From NCBI RefSeq assembly GCF_001425025.1, contig NZ_LMDE01000011.1, positions 353,324 to 417,323 of the forward strand: 64,000 nucleotides of DNA. The letters run 5' to 3'. The notes beneath the pieces are model-generated. The model was not told where the DNA came from. It did no database searches and was given only the letters and a program-made list of their open reading frames with translations. Below, in pieces: positions 37,574 through 47,403 of this stretch. This DNA comes from Nocardioides sp. Root122 (GTDB lineage Bacteria > Actinomycetota > Actinomycetes > Propionibacteriales > Nocardioidaceae). Each line of letters opens with the position of its first letter. Within the stretch, counting starts at the first letter, position 1. The translations under genes and the position numbers were made by a program.

Positions 37574-37916
37574 GGTCGCCGTCGACGTAGAACCACCGGC
37601 CGGCACGCTGCTCGAAGCGGCTGACCTCGTGCATCCGGCCGCCGTCCCACGACGCGACGAACTCGACGGTGTCGCCCTCGGTCGCGAGGACCTGCAGACC
37701 GGTCCACCGGGTGCTCCGGTCGGGGGTGGTGTCCTCGGGTCGCGTGCGCGGGTGCCAGGTGCGGAAGAGGTGGTCGGCGTCGCCCACGACGTAGGCGGTG
37801 TAGCGCGATCGCATGAGCTGCTCGGGCGTGACCGCCTGCTCCCGGTTGGCCAGGAGCGGTCCGCAGCAGGCGTCGTACGTCGCTCCGGACCCGCACGGAC
37901 AGGACGACGTCGGCAT
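37566..37916 (-). CDS. YchJ-family SEC-C motif protein
   Basis: A 116-residue protein of the UPF0225/YchJ family. The N-terminal CPCGSGATYDACCG is a zinc-binding SEC-C motif, and MRSRYTAYVVGDADHLFRTW, DTVEFVASW and HEVSRFEQRAGRWFYVDG form the NTF2-like domain. The function is unknown. It converges on YigZ with an 8-base overlap. Confidence 0.9.
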   Translation of the reverse strand: MPTSSCPCGSGATYDACCGPLLANREQAVTPEQLMRSRYTAYVVGDADHLFRTWHPRTRPEDTTPDRSTRWTGLQVLATEGDTVEFVASWDGGRMHEVSRFEQRAGRWFYVDGDLS

Positions 37917-37990
37917 GCCGGCGAGGGTATCCGGAGACGTTCCGGTGCGCGTGTCCCGTCGGAGGGGAACAACCTCCTTGGCACATGGGT

Positions 37991-38020
37991 TGTAAGGATG
38001 TAATCATGTAAACACTGCAA
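37991..38020 (+). promoter_or_regulatory. Tandem TGTAA repeats with 8-base period in front of the gene at 38035
   Basis: TGTAA occurs at 37991, 37999 and 38007, exactly 8 bases apart, followed by TGCAA at 38016. The array is much more AT-rich than its surroundings, overlaps the likely promoter and ends 15 bases before the start codon. This looks like an operator for a regulator that binds in tandem. Confidence 0.6.
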
Positions 38021-38034
38021 GAAGGAGAACACCC

Positions 38035-38634
38035 ATGATGACCCGGGACGACAACGACGAAGGCCGCGGACGACGCGGTCGGGGCCGCGGCGAACGCGGC
38101 GAACGCGGCGCCCGCCGCGGTGGCTGGCAGGTCGCCGACCTGCCCTCCGCGGACGACGCCGCGGACTGGTTCCGCGGGCGCCTGCCCGACGACTGGTTCA
38201 GCGAGATCGAGGTGCGCACCGACCGTGAGGAGATCACGGTGCTGGGCACCCTCGGCGACGACCGGGCGGGTGGTGCCGAGGGCGCGGAGGCGGAGGGCCG
38301 GATCAGCCGGTTCCGTGCCGACACCAAGGCCGAGCGCATCGAGATCGCGCTGGAGGCGCAGGCCCGCTACGAGCGCAAGGTCTCGTGGGGGGTGCGGCTC
38401 GGCGACACCGAGGCGCTCTTCACCCACGTGGCCGCACCGGTCATGACCCGGCTGCGCCAGCCCGAGCGCCAGGTGCTCGACACCCTGGTCGACGCCGGCG
38501 TGGCCCGGTCGCGCTCCGACGCCCTGGCCTGGTCGGTCCGGCTCGTCGGCGAGCACGCCGAGGAGTGGCTGGGCCAGCTGCGCGATGCCATGGCCGAGGT
38601 CGACAAGCTGCGCGGCGAGGGCCCGTCCCTCTGA
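38035..38634 (+). CDS. Hypothetical protein with Arg/Gly-rich N-terminus
   Basis: A 199-residue protein. Residues 1-30 are RG-repeat-rich and basic. The middle (ADWFRGRLPDDWFSEIEVRT, EEITVLGTLG) is a small alpha/beta part, and the C-terminal half (QPERQVLDTLVDAGVARSRS, DALAWSVRLVGEHAEEWL) resembles the ribbon-helix-helix-plus-helix arrangement of DNA-binding proteins, although a beta-strand for DNA contact is not obvious. ATG 38035 lies seven bases after AAGGAG. The TGTAA operator array directly upstream suggests strong, possibly autogenous regulation. I do not recognise a named family. Confidence 0.6.
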   Translation: MMTRDDNDEGRGRRGRGRGERGERGARRGGWQVADLPSADDAADWFRGRLPDDWFSEIEVRTDREEITVLGTLGDDRAGGAEGAEAEGRISRFRADTKAERIEIALEAQARYERKVSWGVRLGDTEALFTHVAAPVMTRLRQPERQVLDTLVDAGVARSRSDALAWSVRLVGEHAEEWLGQLRDAMAEVDKLRGEGPSL

Positions 38635-38697
38635 CGCAGCACCGACCGACGACGAAATGCGTGGCTCGGCACGGGGCCGACCACTAGCGTCCCCGCC

Positions 38698-39234
38698 ATG
38701 ACGATCGAGCGGCCCGAGCCGTCCTTCAGCAACGACGAGGTGGGGATGCTGCGCGCCTTCCTCGACCACTACCGCGGCACCATCCGCCTGCAGGCGTCCG
38801 GCCTCACCGACGCGCAGCTCGACCAGCCGCTCCCGCCCAGCGACCTCACGCTCGGCGGGATGCTGAAGCACCTCGCCTTCGTGGAGGACTACTGGTTCTC
38901 CTACAACCTCGCCGGACACGATCCCGCGCCGCCCTGGGACACCGCGCCGTGGGACGACGACGAGGACTGGGACTGGCACAGCGCTGCCGGGCAGACCCGC
39001 GCCGAGCTCGACGACCTGCTCGTCACCGCCGTCCGGCGCTCCGACGCGTGCCTCGACGCCGCCCTGGCGGCCGACCCCGACCTCGGCCGCCCGGTCGCGC
39101 GGCCCCGCCCGCCCGAGAAGGGGGAGACCGCGACGCTGCGGTGGGTGCTGGTGCACATGGTCGAGGAGTACGCCCGCCACGCCGGGCACGCCGACCTGAT
39201 CCGGCAGTCGATCGACGGGGCGACCGACGTCTAG
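38698..39234 (+). CDS. DinB/DUF664 family protein
   Basis: A 178-residue four-helix-bundle protein. GGMLKHLAFVEDYWF has the first metal-binding His, and VLVHMVEEYARHAGHADLIRQ the HxxxH pair near the C-terminus, together the three-His site of DinB-like proteins. The extended form with a Trp/Asp-rich insert (PWDDDEDWDWH) is DUF664. Some family members are mycothiol-dependent enzymes, others are of unknown function. It converges with the VOC gene with one base between stop codons. Confidence 0.85.
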   Translation: MTIERPEPSFSNDEVGMLRAFLDHYRGTIRLQASGLTDAQLDQPLPPSDLTLGGMLKHLAFVEDYWFSYNLAGHDPAPPWDTAPWDDDEDWDWHSAAGQTRAELDDLLVTAVRRSDACLDAALAADPDLGRPVARPRPPEKGETATLRWVLVHMVEEYARHAGHADLIRQSIDGATDV

Positions 39235-39235
39235 G

Positions 39236-39619
39236 TCACGTGTCCTGGTGCAGGCAGAGCACGTTGCCGTCGGGGTCCTTGAACCAGGCCGCCTTCTCGG
39301 CGCCGAGCACGCACACGTGGTCGACGGTCGTGAGGTCGGGCAGGTCGTAGTCGTCGAAGACGACCCCTCGGCCCTCGAGGTCGCTGATCTCCGCGTGGAT
39401 GTCGTCCACCTCGAAGCTCATCGCGGTGCTCCCCGACGGCGTGCTGTCGGGTCGCGGGAGCAGGACGAGGGTGGACCCGCCGTCCAGCGCGTAGACCGCG
39501 CTGCCCTCGTCGTTGGTCCCCGTGTAGTCGAGCCCCAAGGACTCGGAGTAGAACGTGCGCGACCGGTCGACGTCGGTGACCGGCATCATCATCGCGACCG
39601 TGCGGTGCGTGAGCGCCAT
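39236..39619 (-). CDS. VOC-family (glyoxalase-like) protein
   Basis: A 127-residue single-domain protein with the VOC pattern: RTVAMMMPVTDVDRSRTFYS and SLGLDY at the start, MSFEVDDIHAEISDL in the middle, and AAWFKDPDGNVLCLHQ at the end. Such proteins are small-molecule lyases, dioxygenases or binding proteins. It is unrelated in detail to the VOC protein at 15.1 kb. The start is ATG 39619. Confidence 0.85.
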   Translation of the reverse strand: MALTHRTVAMMMPVTDVDRSRTFYSESLGLDYTGTNDEGSAVYALDGGSTLVLLPRPDSTPSGSTAMSFEVDDIHAEISDLEGRGVVFDDYDLPDLTTVDHVCVLGAEKAAWFKDPDGNVLCLHQDT

Positions 39620-39783
39620 GGCGCGCCTCCCTCTGCCCCCGTCTGGCTGCCCCCGTGGTCGCTCCCAGTGTGCGCCGGCCGGGCGCGTCGCGGCACCTGC
39701 TCCAGACCGGAGAATCCGGGGAGATGTCGTGAGGTTTGCGGCAGCAGCGCGGTGCGCACCGGCCGATCTGGTGGAATGGGCCC

Positions 39784-40431
39784 ATGGCAGACCCGATCCG
39801 CATCTACCTCCTCGACGACCACGACGTCGTGCGGGAGGGCCTCAAGTTCCTGCTCGAGCAGCAGGAGGACATCGTGGTGGTGGGTGAATCGGCCTCCGCC
39901 ACGGAGGCGGCGGCGCGGATCCCCGCGCTGCGTCCGGACGTGGCCGTGCTCGACGCGCGGCTGCCCGACGGCTCGGGCATCGAGGTCTGCCGCACCGTGC
40001 GCGCGATCGACCCGACGATCAACGCCCTCATCCTGACGTCGTACGACGACGACGAGGCGCTGTTCGCGGCGATCATGGCCGGCGCCGCGGGCTACGTCCT
40101 CAAGGAGATCCGCAGCTCCGACCTGGTGAGCGCGATCCGCCACGTGGCCGCGGGCAAGTCGCTGATCGACCCGGCGATGACCGCCACCGTGCTGGAGCGG
40201 ATCCGCAACGGTCCGAGCACCCCCGACGAGCTGGCCTCGCTCACCGACCAGGAGCGGATCCTGCTCGGGCACATCGCCGAGGGCCTGACCAACCGGCAGA
40301 TCGCCGAGCAGATGTTCCTCGCCGAGAAGACGGTCAAGAACTACGTCTCCAGCATCCTCGCCAAGCTCGGCCTGGAACGTCGCACCCAGGCGGCCGTGCT
40401 GGCCTCCAAGCTGCTCGGCGACCAGCACTGA
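39784..40431 (+). CDS. devR: DevR/DosR-like response regulator
   Basis: A 215-residue NarL/LuxR-type regulator closely resembling DevR (DosR). The receiver has DD at 11-12, phospho-Asp57 (VAVLDARLPDGSG), Thr in LILTSYDDD and Lys in YVLKEIRSS; the linker and HTH (LTDQERILLGHIAEGLTNRQ, AEQMFLAEKTVKNYVSSILA) are nearly diagnostic of this subfamily, which drives the hypoxia/nitric oxide dormancy response in mycobacteria. A DevS-type kinase is encoded convergently at 41.2 kb and GGGACC-type boxes lie downstream, so the system is local. ATG 39784 follows GGTGGAATGGG. Confidence 0.88.
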   Translation: MADPIRIYLLDDHDVVREGLKFLLEQQEDIVVVGESASATEAAARIPALRPDVAVLDARLPDGSGIEVCRTVRAIDPTINALILTSYDDDEALFAAIMAGAAGYVLKEIRSSDLVSAIRHVAAGKSLIDPAMTATVLERIRNGPSTPDELASLTDQERILLGHIAEGLTNRQIAEQMFLAEKTVKNYVSSILAKLGLERRTQAAVLASKLLGDQH

Positions 40432-40451
40432 GGCGACCCCCGCGAGCGGGG

Positions 40452-40491
40452 CCCGGGACCTTCTGGGATGTTGCGGGACCTTGGTCCCCCC
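40452..40491 (+). promoter_or_regulatory. Two DosR-type boxes upstream of the DoxX-like gene
   Basis: GGGACCTTGGTCCC at 40475-40488 is a 14-base palindrome matching the core of the mycobacterial DosR box (GGGACTWWAGTCCC) at 12 of 14 positions or better allowing ambiguity. A weaker copy, GGGACCTTCTGGGA, lies 20 bases upstream at 40455-40468, the two-turn spacing seen at DosR promoters. They stand about 100 bases before the start codon. Confidence 0.7.
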
Positions 40492-40581
40492 GGTCGGTGA
40501 CGGAAGGACCTGATGCCGCGCGCCCCGCTCGGCGACTCTGGTGGTGACCCAGAAAACACACCACCGAAGGAGGGGATGACG

Positions 40582-41184
40582 ATGAGCGTCATCCATCGCC
40601 ACCGCCACGAGGTCGAGGCCTTCGAAGCCCCGGTCGGCGTGAGCCACGAAGAGAACGACCGCGGCCCCTGGTTCCACCGGGCCCTGGCCACCCTGCGGAT
40701 CGCCTACGGAGTCACCTTCCTGTGGGCCTTCCTCGACAAGACCTTCGCACTCGGCTTCCACACCGGTTACGACCAGGAAGGCACCCTGGACCGGTTCGGC
40801 CCCGCTGCGTGGATCAACGGCGGCAGCCCCACGGAGGGCTTCCTCTCCTTCGGTGTCCCTGCTGACAACCCCTTCCACGGGTTCTTCACCGGCCTGGCCG
40901 GGCACGCGATCGTCGACTGGCTGTTCATGCTCGGCCTGCTCGGCATCGGCGTGACCCTCCTGCTCGGCGTGGGGATGCGGATCGGCGCAGCGGCCGGCGC
41001 GCTCATGTACGCCTTCATGTACGCCGCATCGCTCCCGCTGGAGAACAACCCCGTCGTCGACGACCACCTCGTCGGCATCATCGTGATGGCGGTCCTCGCC
41101 CTGGGCGCGGCCGGCACCACCTGGGGGCTGGGTCGCTGGTGGAACCGCACGGAGGTGGTGGAGAACTACCCCGTCCTGAGGTGA
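40582..41184 (+). CDS. DoxX-like membrane protein
   Basis: A 200-residue membrane protein with four helices. LRIAYGVTFLWAFLDKTF, FGVPADNPFHGFFTGLAGHA and ALMYAFMYAASLPLENNPVV are typical of the DoxX/thiosulfate-quinone-oxidoreductase-like family, with two His-rich patches that might bind a cofactor. The gene sits next to the DevR-like regulator behind DosR-type boxes, suggesting induction by hypoxia or redox stress. I prefer ATG 40582, 8 bases after AAGGAGG; ATG 40576 is possible. Confidence 0.75.
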   Translation: MSVIHRHRHEVEAFEAPVGVSHEENDRGPWFHRALATLRIAYGVTFLWAFLDKTFALGFHTGYDQEGTLDRFGPAAWINGGSPTEGFLSFGVPADNPFHGFFTGLAGHAIVDWLFMLGLLGIGVTLLLGVGMRIGAAAGALMYAFMYAASLPLENNPVVDDHLVGIIVMAVLALGAAGTTWGLGRWWNRTEVVENYPVLR

Positions 41185-41200
41185 CACCAGGCCCCCCTCG

Positions 41201-41229
41201 AGACCCGGCGCCCTCCCGGCGCCGGGTCT
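41201..41229. terminator. Bidirectional hairpin between DoxX-like gene and kinase
   Basis: AGACCCGGCGCC (41201-41212) pairs perfectly with GGCGCCGGGTCT (41218-41229) around CTCCC, between convergent genes. Confidence 0.88.
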
Positions 41230-41241
41230 TCTGGTGTCCGC

Positions 41242-42840
<1,599 letters not shown>

Positions 42841-43281
42841 TCAGGCGAGACGACGTACGGGCAGGTGCGCCCACGGGTCCCACCCGCCGCCGAGCTGGCG
42901 GCCGCTGAGCTCCGTCCAGGGGATGCGGACGACGAGGTTGCGCTGGCCCTCGGCCCACGGACGCGGCTCCCAGTGGCGGCCGATCTCGGCGAGCTCCTCG
43001 GGGTCGTCGACGAAGGCGGCCCGGCCGCGGGCGGAGACGCTCCAGCCGCGCTGGTTCTCGTAGTCGAACTGGTCGACCTCGAAGCAGAGCTGGGCATCGC
43101 GGCCGTAGGTCCCCAGCAGGCTGTAGGCCGTCGTGCGGACCAGGATCGACTCCCCGTCGACCGCGTAGTTCACCGGCACGATGTGCGGCCCCGTCGGGGT
43201 GCTGACCGCCACGCGGCCGGCGATGCCTGCGCCGAGCAGGCGGATGCAGTCCTCACGCGAGAGGTCGAGCATGGTGCGCAT
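42841..43281 (-). CDS. PNPOx-like flavin/F420-binding family protein
   Basis: A 146-residue split-barrel protein of the pyridoxamine 5'-phosphate oxidase-like superfamily. GRVAVSTPTGPHIVPVNYAV and ILVRTTAYS at the N-terminus and GWSVSARGRAAFVDDPEELA in the middle are typical; actinobacterial members often bind F420 or heme rather than FMN. Similar small PNPOx-like proteins are members of the mycobacterial DosR regulon, and a DosR-type box lies 56 bases upstream here. ATG 43281 lies 31 bases from the kinase start region, on the same strand. Confidence 0.8.
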   Translation of the reverse strand: MRTMLDLSREDCIRLLGAGIAGRVAVSTPTGPHIVPVNYAVDGESILVRTTAYSLLGTYGRDAQLCFEVDQFDYENQRGWSVSARGRAAFVDDPEELAEIGRHWEPRPWAEGQRNLVVRIPWTELSGRQLGGGWDPWAHLPVRRLA

Positions 43282-43333
43282 GGGAGTCTCCTTCGTCGTC
43301 GAGTCCCAGCCTCCCTCTCGCCACGGCCAGGAG

Positions 43334-43370
43334 GCAGGGCCGAAGGTCCCGCGCGGTGGTCCTCAGGACC
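43334..43370 (-). promoter_or_regulatory. DosR-type box upstream of the PNPOx-like gene
   Basis: On the minus strand GGGACCTTCGGCCC (43337-43350) has the DosR core layout, and a second palindrome GGTCC-TCA-GGACC lies at 43358-43370, giving about 20-base spacing. The pair is 56-90 bases before ATG 43281. Confidence 0.6.
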
Positions 43371-43439
43371 CGGAGTCGACGATCGGCCCCCGGACTTCGA
43401 GCGCACTCGACGTTGACGGGCGGGTCTAGCGTGGAGGGC

Positions 43440-44852
43440 GTGACCCAGAGCGAGACCCAGATCCCGAGCCAGCACCCCGACGCCAGCACGCTCGGCCAGC
43501 TCCGTGAGAGCGGCCACCAGCTCAGGACGCTCCGCGAGGAGATCCGCGACAACCTGCTCGACCGGCTCGGCCGGGGCGAGGACCCGTGGCCCGGCCTGCA
43601 CGGCTTCGCCGACACCGTGATCCCGCAGGTCGAGCGCGCGCTCCTCGCCGGACACGACATCGTGCTGCTCGGCGAGCGGGGCCAGGGCAAGACCCGTCTG
43701 CTCCGCTCGCTGGTCGGGCTGCTCGACGAGTGGACCCCGGTCATCTCCGGCTCCGAGCTGGGCGAGCACCCCTACGAGCCGATCACGGTCGCGTCGCGCC
43801 AGGCCGCGGCGACCTACGGCGACGACCTGCGCATCTCGTGGCGCCACCGCGACGAGCGGTACGCCGAGAAGCTGGCCACGCCGGACACCTCGGTCGCCGA
43901 CCTGATCGGCGACGTCGACCCGATGAAGGTCGCGGAGGGCCGCCACCTCGGCGACCCGGAGACCATCCACTTCGGCCTGATCCCGCGCAGCCACCGCGGC
44001 ATCGTGGCGATCAACGAGCTGCCGGACCTCGCCGAGCGGATCCAGGTCGCGATGCTCAACGTGATGGAGGAGCGCGACATCCAGATCCGCGGCTACGTCC
44101 TGCGGCTGCCGCTCGACGTGCTCGTGGTGGCCAGCGCCAACCCCGAGGACTACACCAACCGCGGCCGGATCATCACCCCGCTCAAGGACCGCTTCGGCGC
44201 CGAGATCCGCACCCACTACCCGCGCGAGGTCGAGGAGGAGATCGCCGTCATCGCGCAGGAGGCCGAGCTGGTCGCCGAGGTGCCCGACTACCTCCTCGAG
44301 GTGCTGGCCCGCTTCACCGCCAACCTGCGCGAGTCGCAGTCGGTCGACCAGCGCTCGGGCGTGAGCGCCCGGTTCGCGATCGCGGGGGCGGAGACGATCG
44401 CCGCCGCGGCGCTGCACCGCGCCACCACGCAGGGCGAGGACGTGGCGGTCGCGCGCGTCGTCGACCTCGAGACCGCCGTCGACGTCCTCGGCGGCAAGAT
44501 CGAGTTCGAGACGGGCGAGGAGGGCCGCGAGTCCGAGATCCTCACCCACCTGCTGCGCACCTCGATCGCCGAGACCGTGCGGGCGCACCTCGCGGGCATC
44601 GACCTGCGGCTCCTCGTCGACGCGATCGAGGAGGGAGCGATGGTCACCACCGGCGCCCGGGTCGGCGCACGCGACTTCCTCGCCGGTCTGCCGGTGCTGG
44701 GCGAGTCCGACCTCTACGACCAGGTGTGCGACCGGCTCGGCGCCACCAACGACGGTGAGCGGGCCGGCGCCCTCGAGCTCGCGCTGGAAGGGCTCTACCT
44801 CGCCCGCAAGATCGGCAAGGACGCCGACGCCGGGGAGACCGTCTATGGCTGA
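43440..44852 (+). CDS. MoxR-type AAA+ ATPase
   Basis: A 470-residue ATPase with Walker A GERGQGKTRLLRSL (near residue 75), Walker B GIVAINELPDL, sensor/arginine-finger region SANPEDYTNRGRIITPLKDR and a C-terminal lid. It belongs to the MoxR/magnesium-chelatase-like AAA+ branch, which remodels partners together with VWA-domain proteins. GTG 43440 is the likely start. Its last 8 bases overlap the following acetyltransferase gene, and a VWA protein comes next, so the ATPase-VWA pair is interrupted by a coupled enzyme. Confidence 0.88.
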   Translation: MTQSETQIPSQHPDASTLGQLRESGHQLRTLREEIRDNLLDRLGRGEDPWPGLHGFADTVIPQVERALLAGHDIVLLGERGQGKTRLLRSLVGLLDEWTPVISGSELGEHPYEPITVASRQAAATYGDDLRISWRHRDERYAEKLATPDTSVADLIGDVDPMKVAEGRHLGDPETIHFGLIPRSHRGIVAINELPDLAERIQVAMLNVMEERDIQIRGYVLRLPLDVLVVASANPEDYTNRGRIITPLKDRFGAEIRTHYPREVEEEIAVIAQEAELVAEVPDYLLEVLARFTANLRESQSVDQRSGVSARFAIAGAETIAAAALHRATTQGEDVAVARVVDLETAVDVLGGKIEFETGEEGRESEILTHLLRTSIAETVRAHLAGIDLRLLVDAIEEGAMVTTGARVGARDFLAGLPVLGESDLYDQVCDRLGATNDGERAGALELALEGLYLARKIGKDADAGETVYG

Positions 44853-45372
44853 GCTGCGCGAGCGAGCGGGCGAGACCGTCCTGCGTCCCGGCACCGCCGC
44901 CGACATTCCGGCGCTGCGCGCCCTCGGCGAGGCCGTCGTACCCCCGACCTACGGACCCATCGATGCGGCGTACGCCCGGCTGATGCTCGACCAGTGGTGG
45001 ACGCCCGAGCGCTTCGCCGACACCCTCCCGCGGGTGCGGATGCTCCTCGCCGAGCGCGACTGGCACGTCGTCGCGATGACCAGCTTCGGGCGGCTCTCCG
45101 CCTCGCACCGCGACTTCCCCCACGTCACCGGCGACCGCGAGGTGATGTGGAAGCTCTACGTCCACCCCGACCACCAGGGACTCGGCATCGGGCGCCGGCT
45201 GCTCGCCGAGGTCGAGGCGATGGTGGAGGGCGAGGAGCTGTGGCTCGAGGTGGTCGAGGGCAACGACCAGGCCTTCGCGTTCTACCGCGCCCACGGCTTC
45301 GAGGAGGTCGAGCGCGTGAGCGACCGCCGGTGGCCCGACGACGTCTGGCTGCGCAAGGAGCTGCGCCGATGA
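44845..45372 (+). CDS. GNAT-family N-acetyltransferase
   Basis: A 175-residue GNAT enzyme. VMWKLYVHPDHQGLGIGRRL is motif A with the acetyl-CoA pyrophosphate loop (Q/RxxGxG/A), and WLEVVEGNDQAFAFYRAHGF is the motif B/C end with the usual NxxAxxFYxxxGF. ATG 44845 lies inside the MoxR gene (8-base overlap) and its TGA overlaps the VWA start (ATGA). Such tight coupling suggests it acts with the ATPase/VWA pair or is regulated with it; the acceptor is unknown. Confidence 0.88.
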   Translation: MAELRERAGETVLRPGTAADIPALRALGEAVVPPTYGPIDAAYARLMLDQWWTPERFADTLPRVRMLLAERDWHVVAMTSFGRLSASHRDFPHVTGDREVMWKLYVHPDHQGLGIGRRLLAEVEAMVEGEELWLEVVEGNDQAFAFYRAHGFEEVERVSDRRWPDDVWLRKELRR

Positions 45373-47381
45373 CCCGACCCAAGGACCGTTCGCGGTTCCA
45401 CCGCTACGAGGGCGGCGACCCGCTCGCCCCGCCGGTCGACCTGGCCGAGGCGCTCGACCAGATCGGCCAGGACGTGATGGCCGGCTACAGCCCCGAGCAC
45501 GCGATGCGGGAGTTCCTGCGGCGCGGGGGCGCCGACCAGGCCGGGCTCGACGACCTGGCCCGCCGGGTCGCCGAGCGGCGCCGCGAGATCCTCCAGCGCC
45601 ACGACCTCGACGGCACGCTCCGCGAGGTGCGCGAGCTGCTGGACCAGGCGGTGCTGGCCGAGCGCGGGCAGCTCGCCCGCGACATCACGATGGACGACGC
45701 CGACCGCACGCTGCGCGAGATGACGCTCGACAACCTGCCGTCGTCCACGGCCGCGGCGGTGAGCGAGCTGTCGTCGTACGACTGGCAGTCCAGCGAGGCG
45801 CGCGAGGCCTACGAGCAGATCAAGGACCTGCTCGGCCGCGAGCTGCTCGACCAGCGCTTCGCCGGCATGAAGCAGGCGATGGAGGGCGCGACCGACGAGG
45901 ACCGCGAGGCCGTCTCCGAGATGCTCTCCGACCTCAACGACCTGCTCGAGAAGCACGCCCGCGGCGAGGACACGGACCAGGACTTCGCCGAGTTCATGGA
46001 CAAGCACGGCGACTTCTTCCCCGAGGCCCCCCAGGACATCGACGAGCTGCTCGACTCGCTGGCCCAGCGGGCCGCGGCGGCCCAGCGGATGCTGAGCTCG
46101 ATGACGCCGGAGCAGCGCCAGGAGCTGATGGAGCTCTCGCAGCAGGCCTTCGGTTCCCCCCAGCTGATGGAGCAGCTGGCGCGGATGGACGCGAACCTGC
46201 AGGCACTGCGACCGGGTGAGGACTGGTCGGGCTCGGAGTCGTTCGACGGCGACCAGGGCCTGGGGCTCGGCGACGGCACCGGCGCCCTGCAGGACCTCGC
46301 CCAGCTCGACGCGCTGGCCGACCAGCTCGCGCAGTCGCACCACGGCGCCCGGCTCGACGATGTCGACCTCGATGCGCTCTCGCGGCAGCTCGGCGACGAG
46401 GCGGCGGTGGCGGCGAGGACGCTGCAGGAGCTCGAGCGGGCGCTGCGCGACAGCGGCTACCTCAAGCGCGGGTCCGACGGCGAGCTGCGGCTCTCGCCCA
46501 AGGCGATGCGCCAGCTCGGCAAGGCGCTGCTGCGCGACGTGGCCGACCGGATGAGCGGGCGCTCCGGCGCCCGCGAGACCCGCACGACGGGCCTCGCGGG
46601 CGAGCCGAGCGGGTCCACGCGGCGGTGGGAGTTCGGCGACACCGACCCGTGGGACGTGCCCCGCACGATCGGCAACGCGGTGCTGCGCGACGGCGGCGCG
46701 CGTCCGGTGCGGATCCAGGTCGACGACATCGAGGTCGTCGAGACCGAGGCCCGCACCCAGGCTGCTGTGGTGCTGCTGGTCGACACGTCGTTCTCGATGG
46801 CGATGGACGGTCGGTGGGTGCCGATGAAGCGCACCGCCCTCGCGCTGCACCAGCTGATCCGCTCGCGGTTCCGCGGCGACGACCTGCAGCTGATCGCCTT
46901 CGGTCGGCATGCCCAGGTCATGGAGATCGAGGAGCTCACCGCTCTCGACGCGCGGTGGGCCAAGGGCACCAACCTGCACCACGGCCTGCTGCTCGCGAAC
47001 CGGTTCTTCCGCAAGCACCCCAACGCGCAGCCGGTGCTGCTGGTCGTCACCGACGGCGAGCCGACCGCCCACCTCGAGGCCGACGGCGAGGTGTGGTTCT
47101 CCTACCCGCCCCACCCGCTGACGATCGCCCACTCCGTGCGCGAGCTCGACGCGGCCGCGCGCCTGGGGGCCCAGGTCACCTTCTTCCGGCTCGGCGACGA
47201 CCCCGGCCTGGCCCGCTTCATCGACTCGATGGCCCGGCGGGTCGACGGGCGGATGGTGAGCCCCGAGCTCGACGACCTCGGGGCAGCGGTGGTGGGGTCC
47301 TACCTCGGCTCACGCGGCCCGGGGTCGTCGTACCGCGAGCAGTTCGGCGACTGGTACGGCGGCCGCGGCTTCTGGGTGTGA
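45369..47381 (+). CDS. VWA-domain protein, partner of the MoxR ATPase
   Basis: A 670-residue cytoplasmic protein. The first ~430 residues are strongly helical and Glu/Asp/Gln/Leu-rich with coiled-coil character (MTPEQRQELMELSQQAFGS). A von Willebrand A domain occupies about 470-650: VVLLVDTSFSMAMDG is the DxSxS metal site, GTNLHHGL supplies the Thr and VVTDGEP the second Asp, so the MIDAS is intact. The C-terminus (SYREQFGDWYGGRGFWV) is basic-aromatic. It should work with the upstream MoxR ATPase as a chaperone or metal-insertion machine. Confidence 0.88.
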   Translation: MTRPKDRSRFHRYEGGDPLAPPVDLAEALDQIGQDVMAGYSPEHAMREFLRRGGADQAGLDDLARRVAERRREILQRHDLDGTLREVRELLDQAVLAERGQLARDITMDDADRTLREMTLDNLPSSTAAAVSELSSYDWQSSEAREAYEQIKDLLGRELLDQRFAGMKQAMEGATDEDREAVSEMLSDLNDLLEKHARGEDTDQDFAEFMDKHGDFFPEAPQDIDELLDSLAQRAAAAQRMLSSMTPEQRQELMELSQQAFGSPQLMEQLARMDANLQALRPGEDWSGSESFDGDQGLGLGDGTGALQDLAQLDALADQLAQSHHGARLDDVDLDALSRQLGDEAAVAARTLQELERALRDSGYLKRGSDGELRLSPKAMRQLGKALLRDVADRMSGRSGARETRTTGLAGEPSGSTRRWEFGDTDPWDVPRTIGNAVLRDGGARPVRIQVDDIEVVETEARTQAAVVLLVDTSFSMAMDGRWVPMKRTALALHQLIRSRFRGDDLQLIAFGRHAQVMEIEELTALDARWAKGTNLHHGLLLANRFFRKHPNAQPVLLVVTDGEPTAHLEADGEVWFSYPPHPLTIAHSVRELDAAARLGAQVTFFRLGDDPGLARFIDSMARRVDGRMVSPELDDLGAAVVGSYLGSRGPGSSYREQFGDWYGGRGFWV

Positions 47382-47403
47382 GCGTGGAGCAGCGCCCGCG
47401 CGG

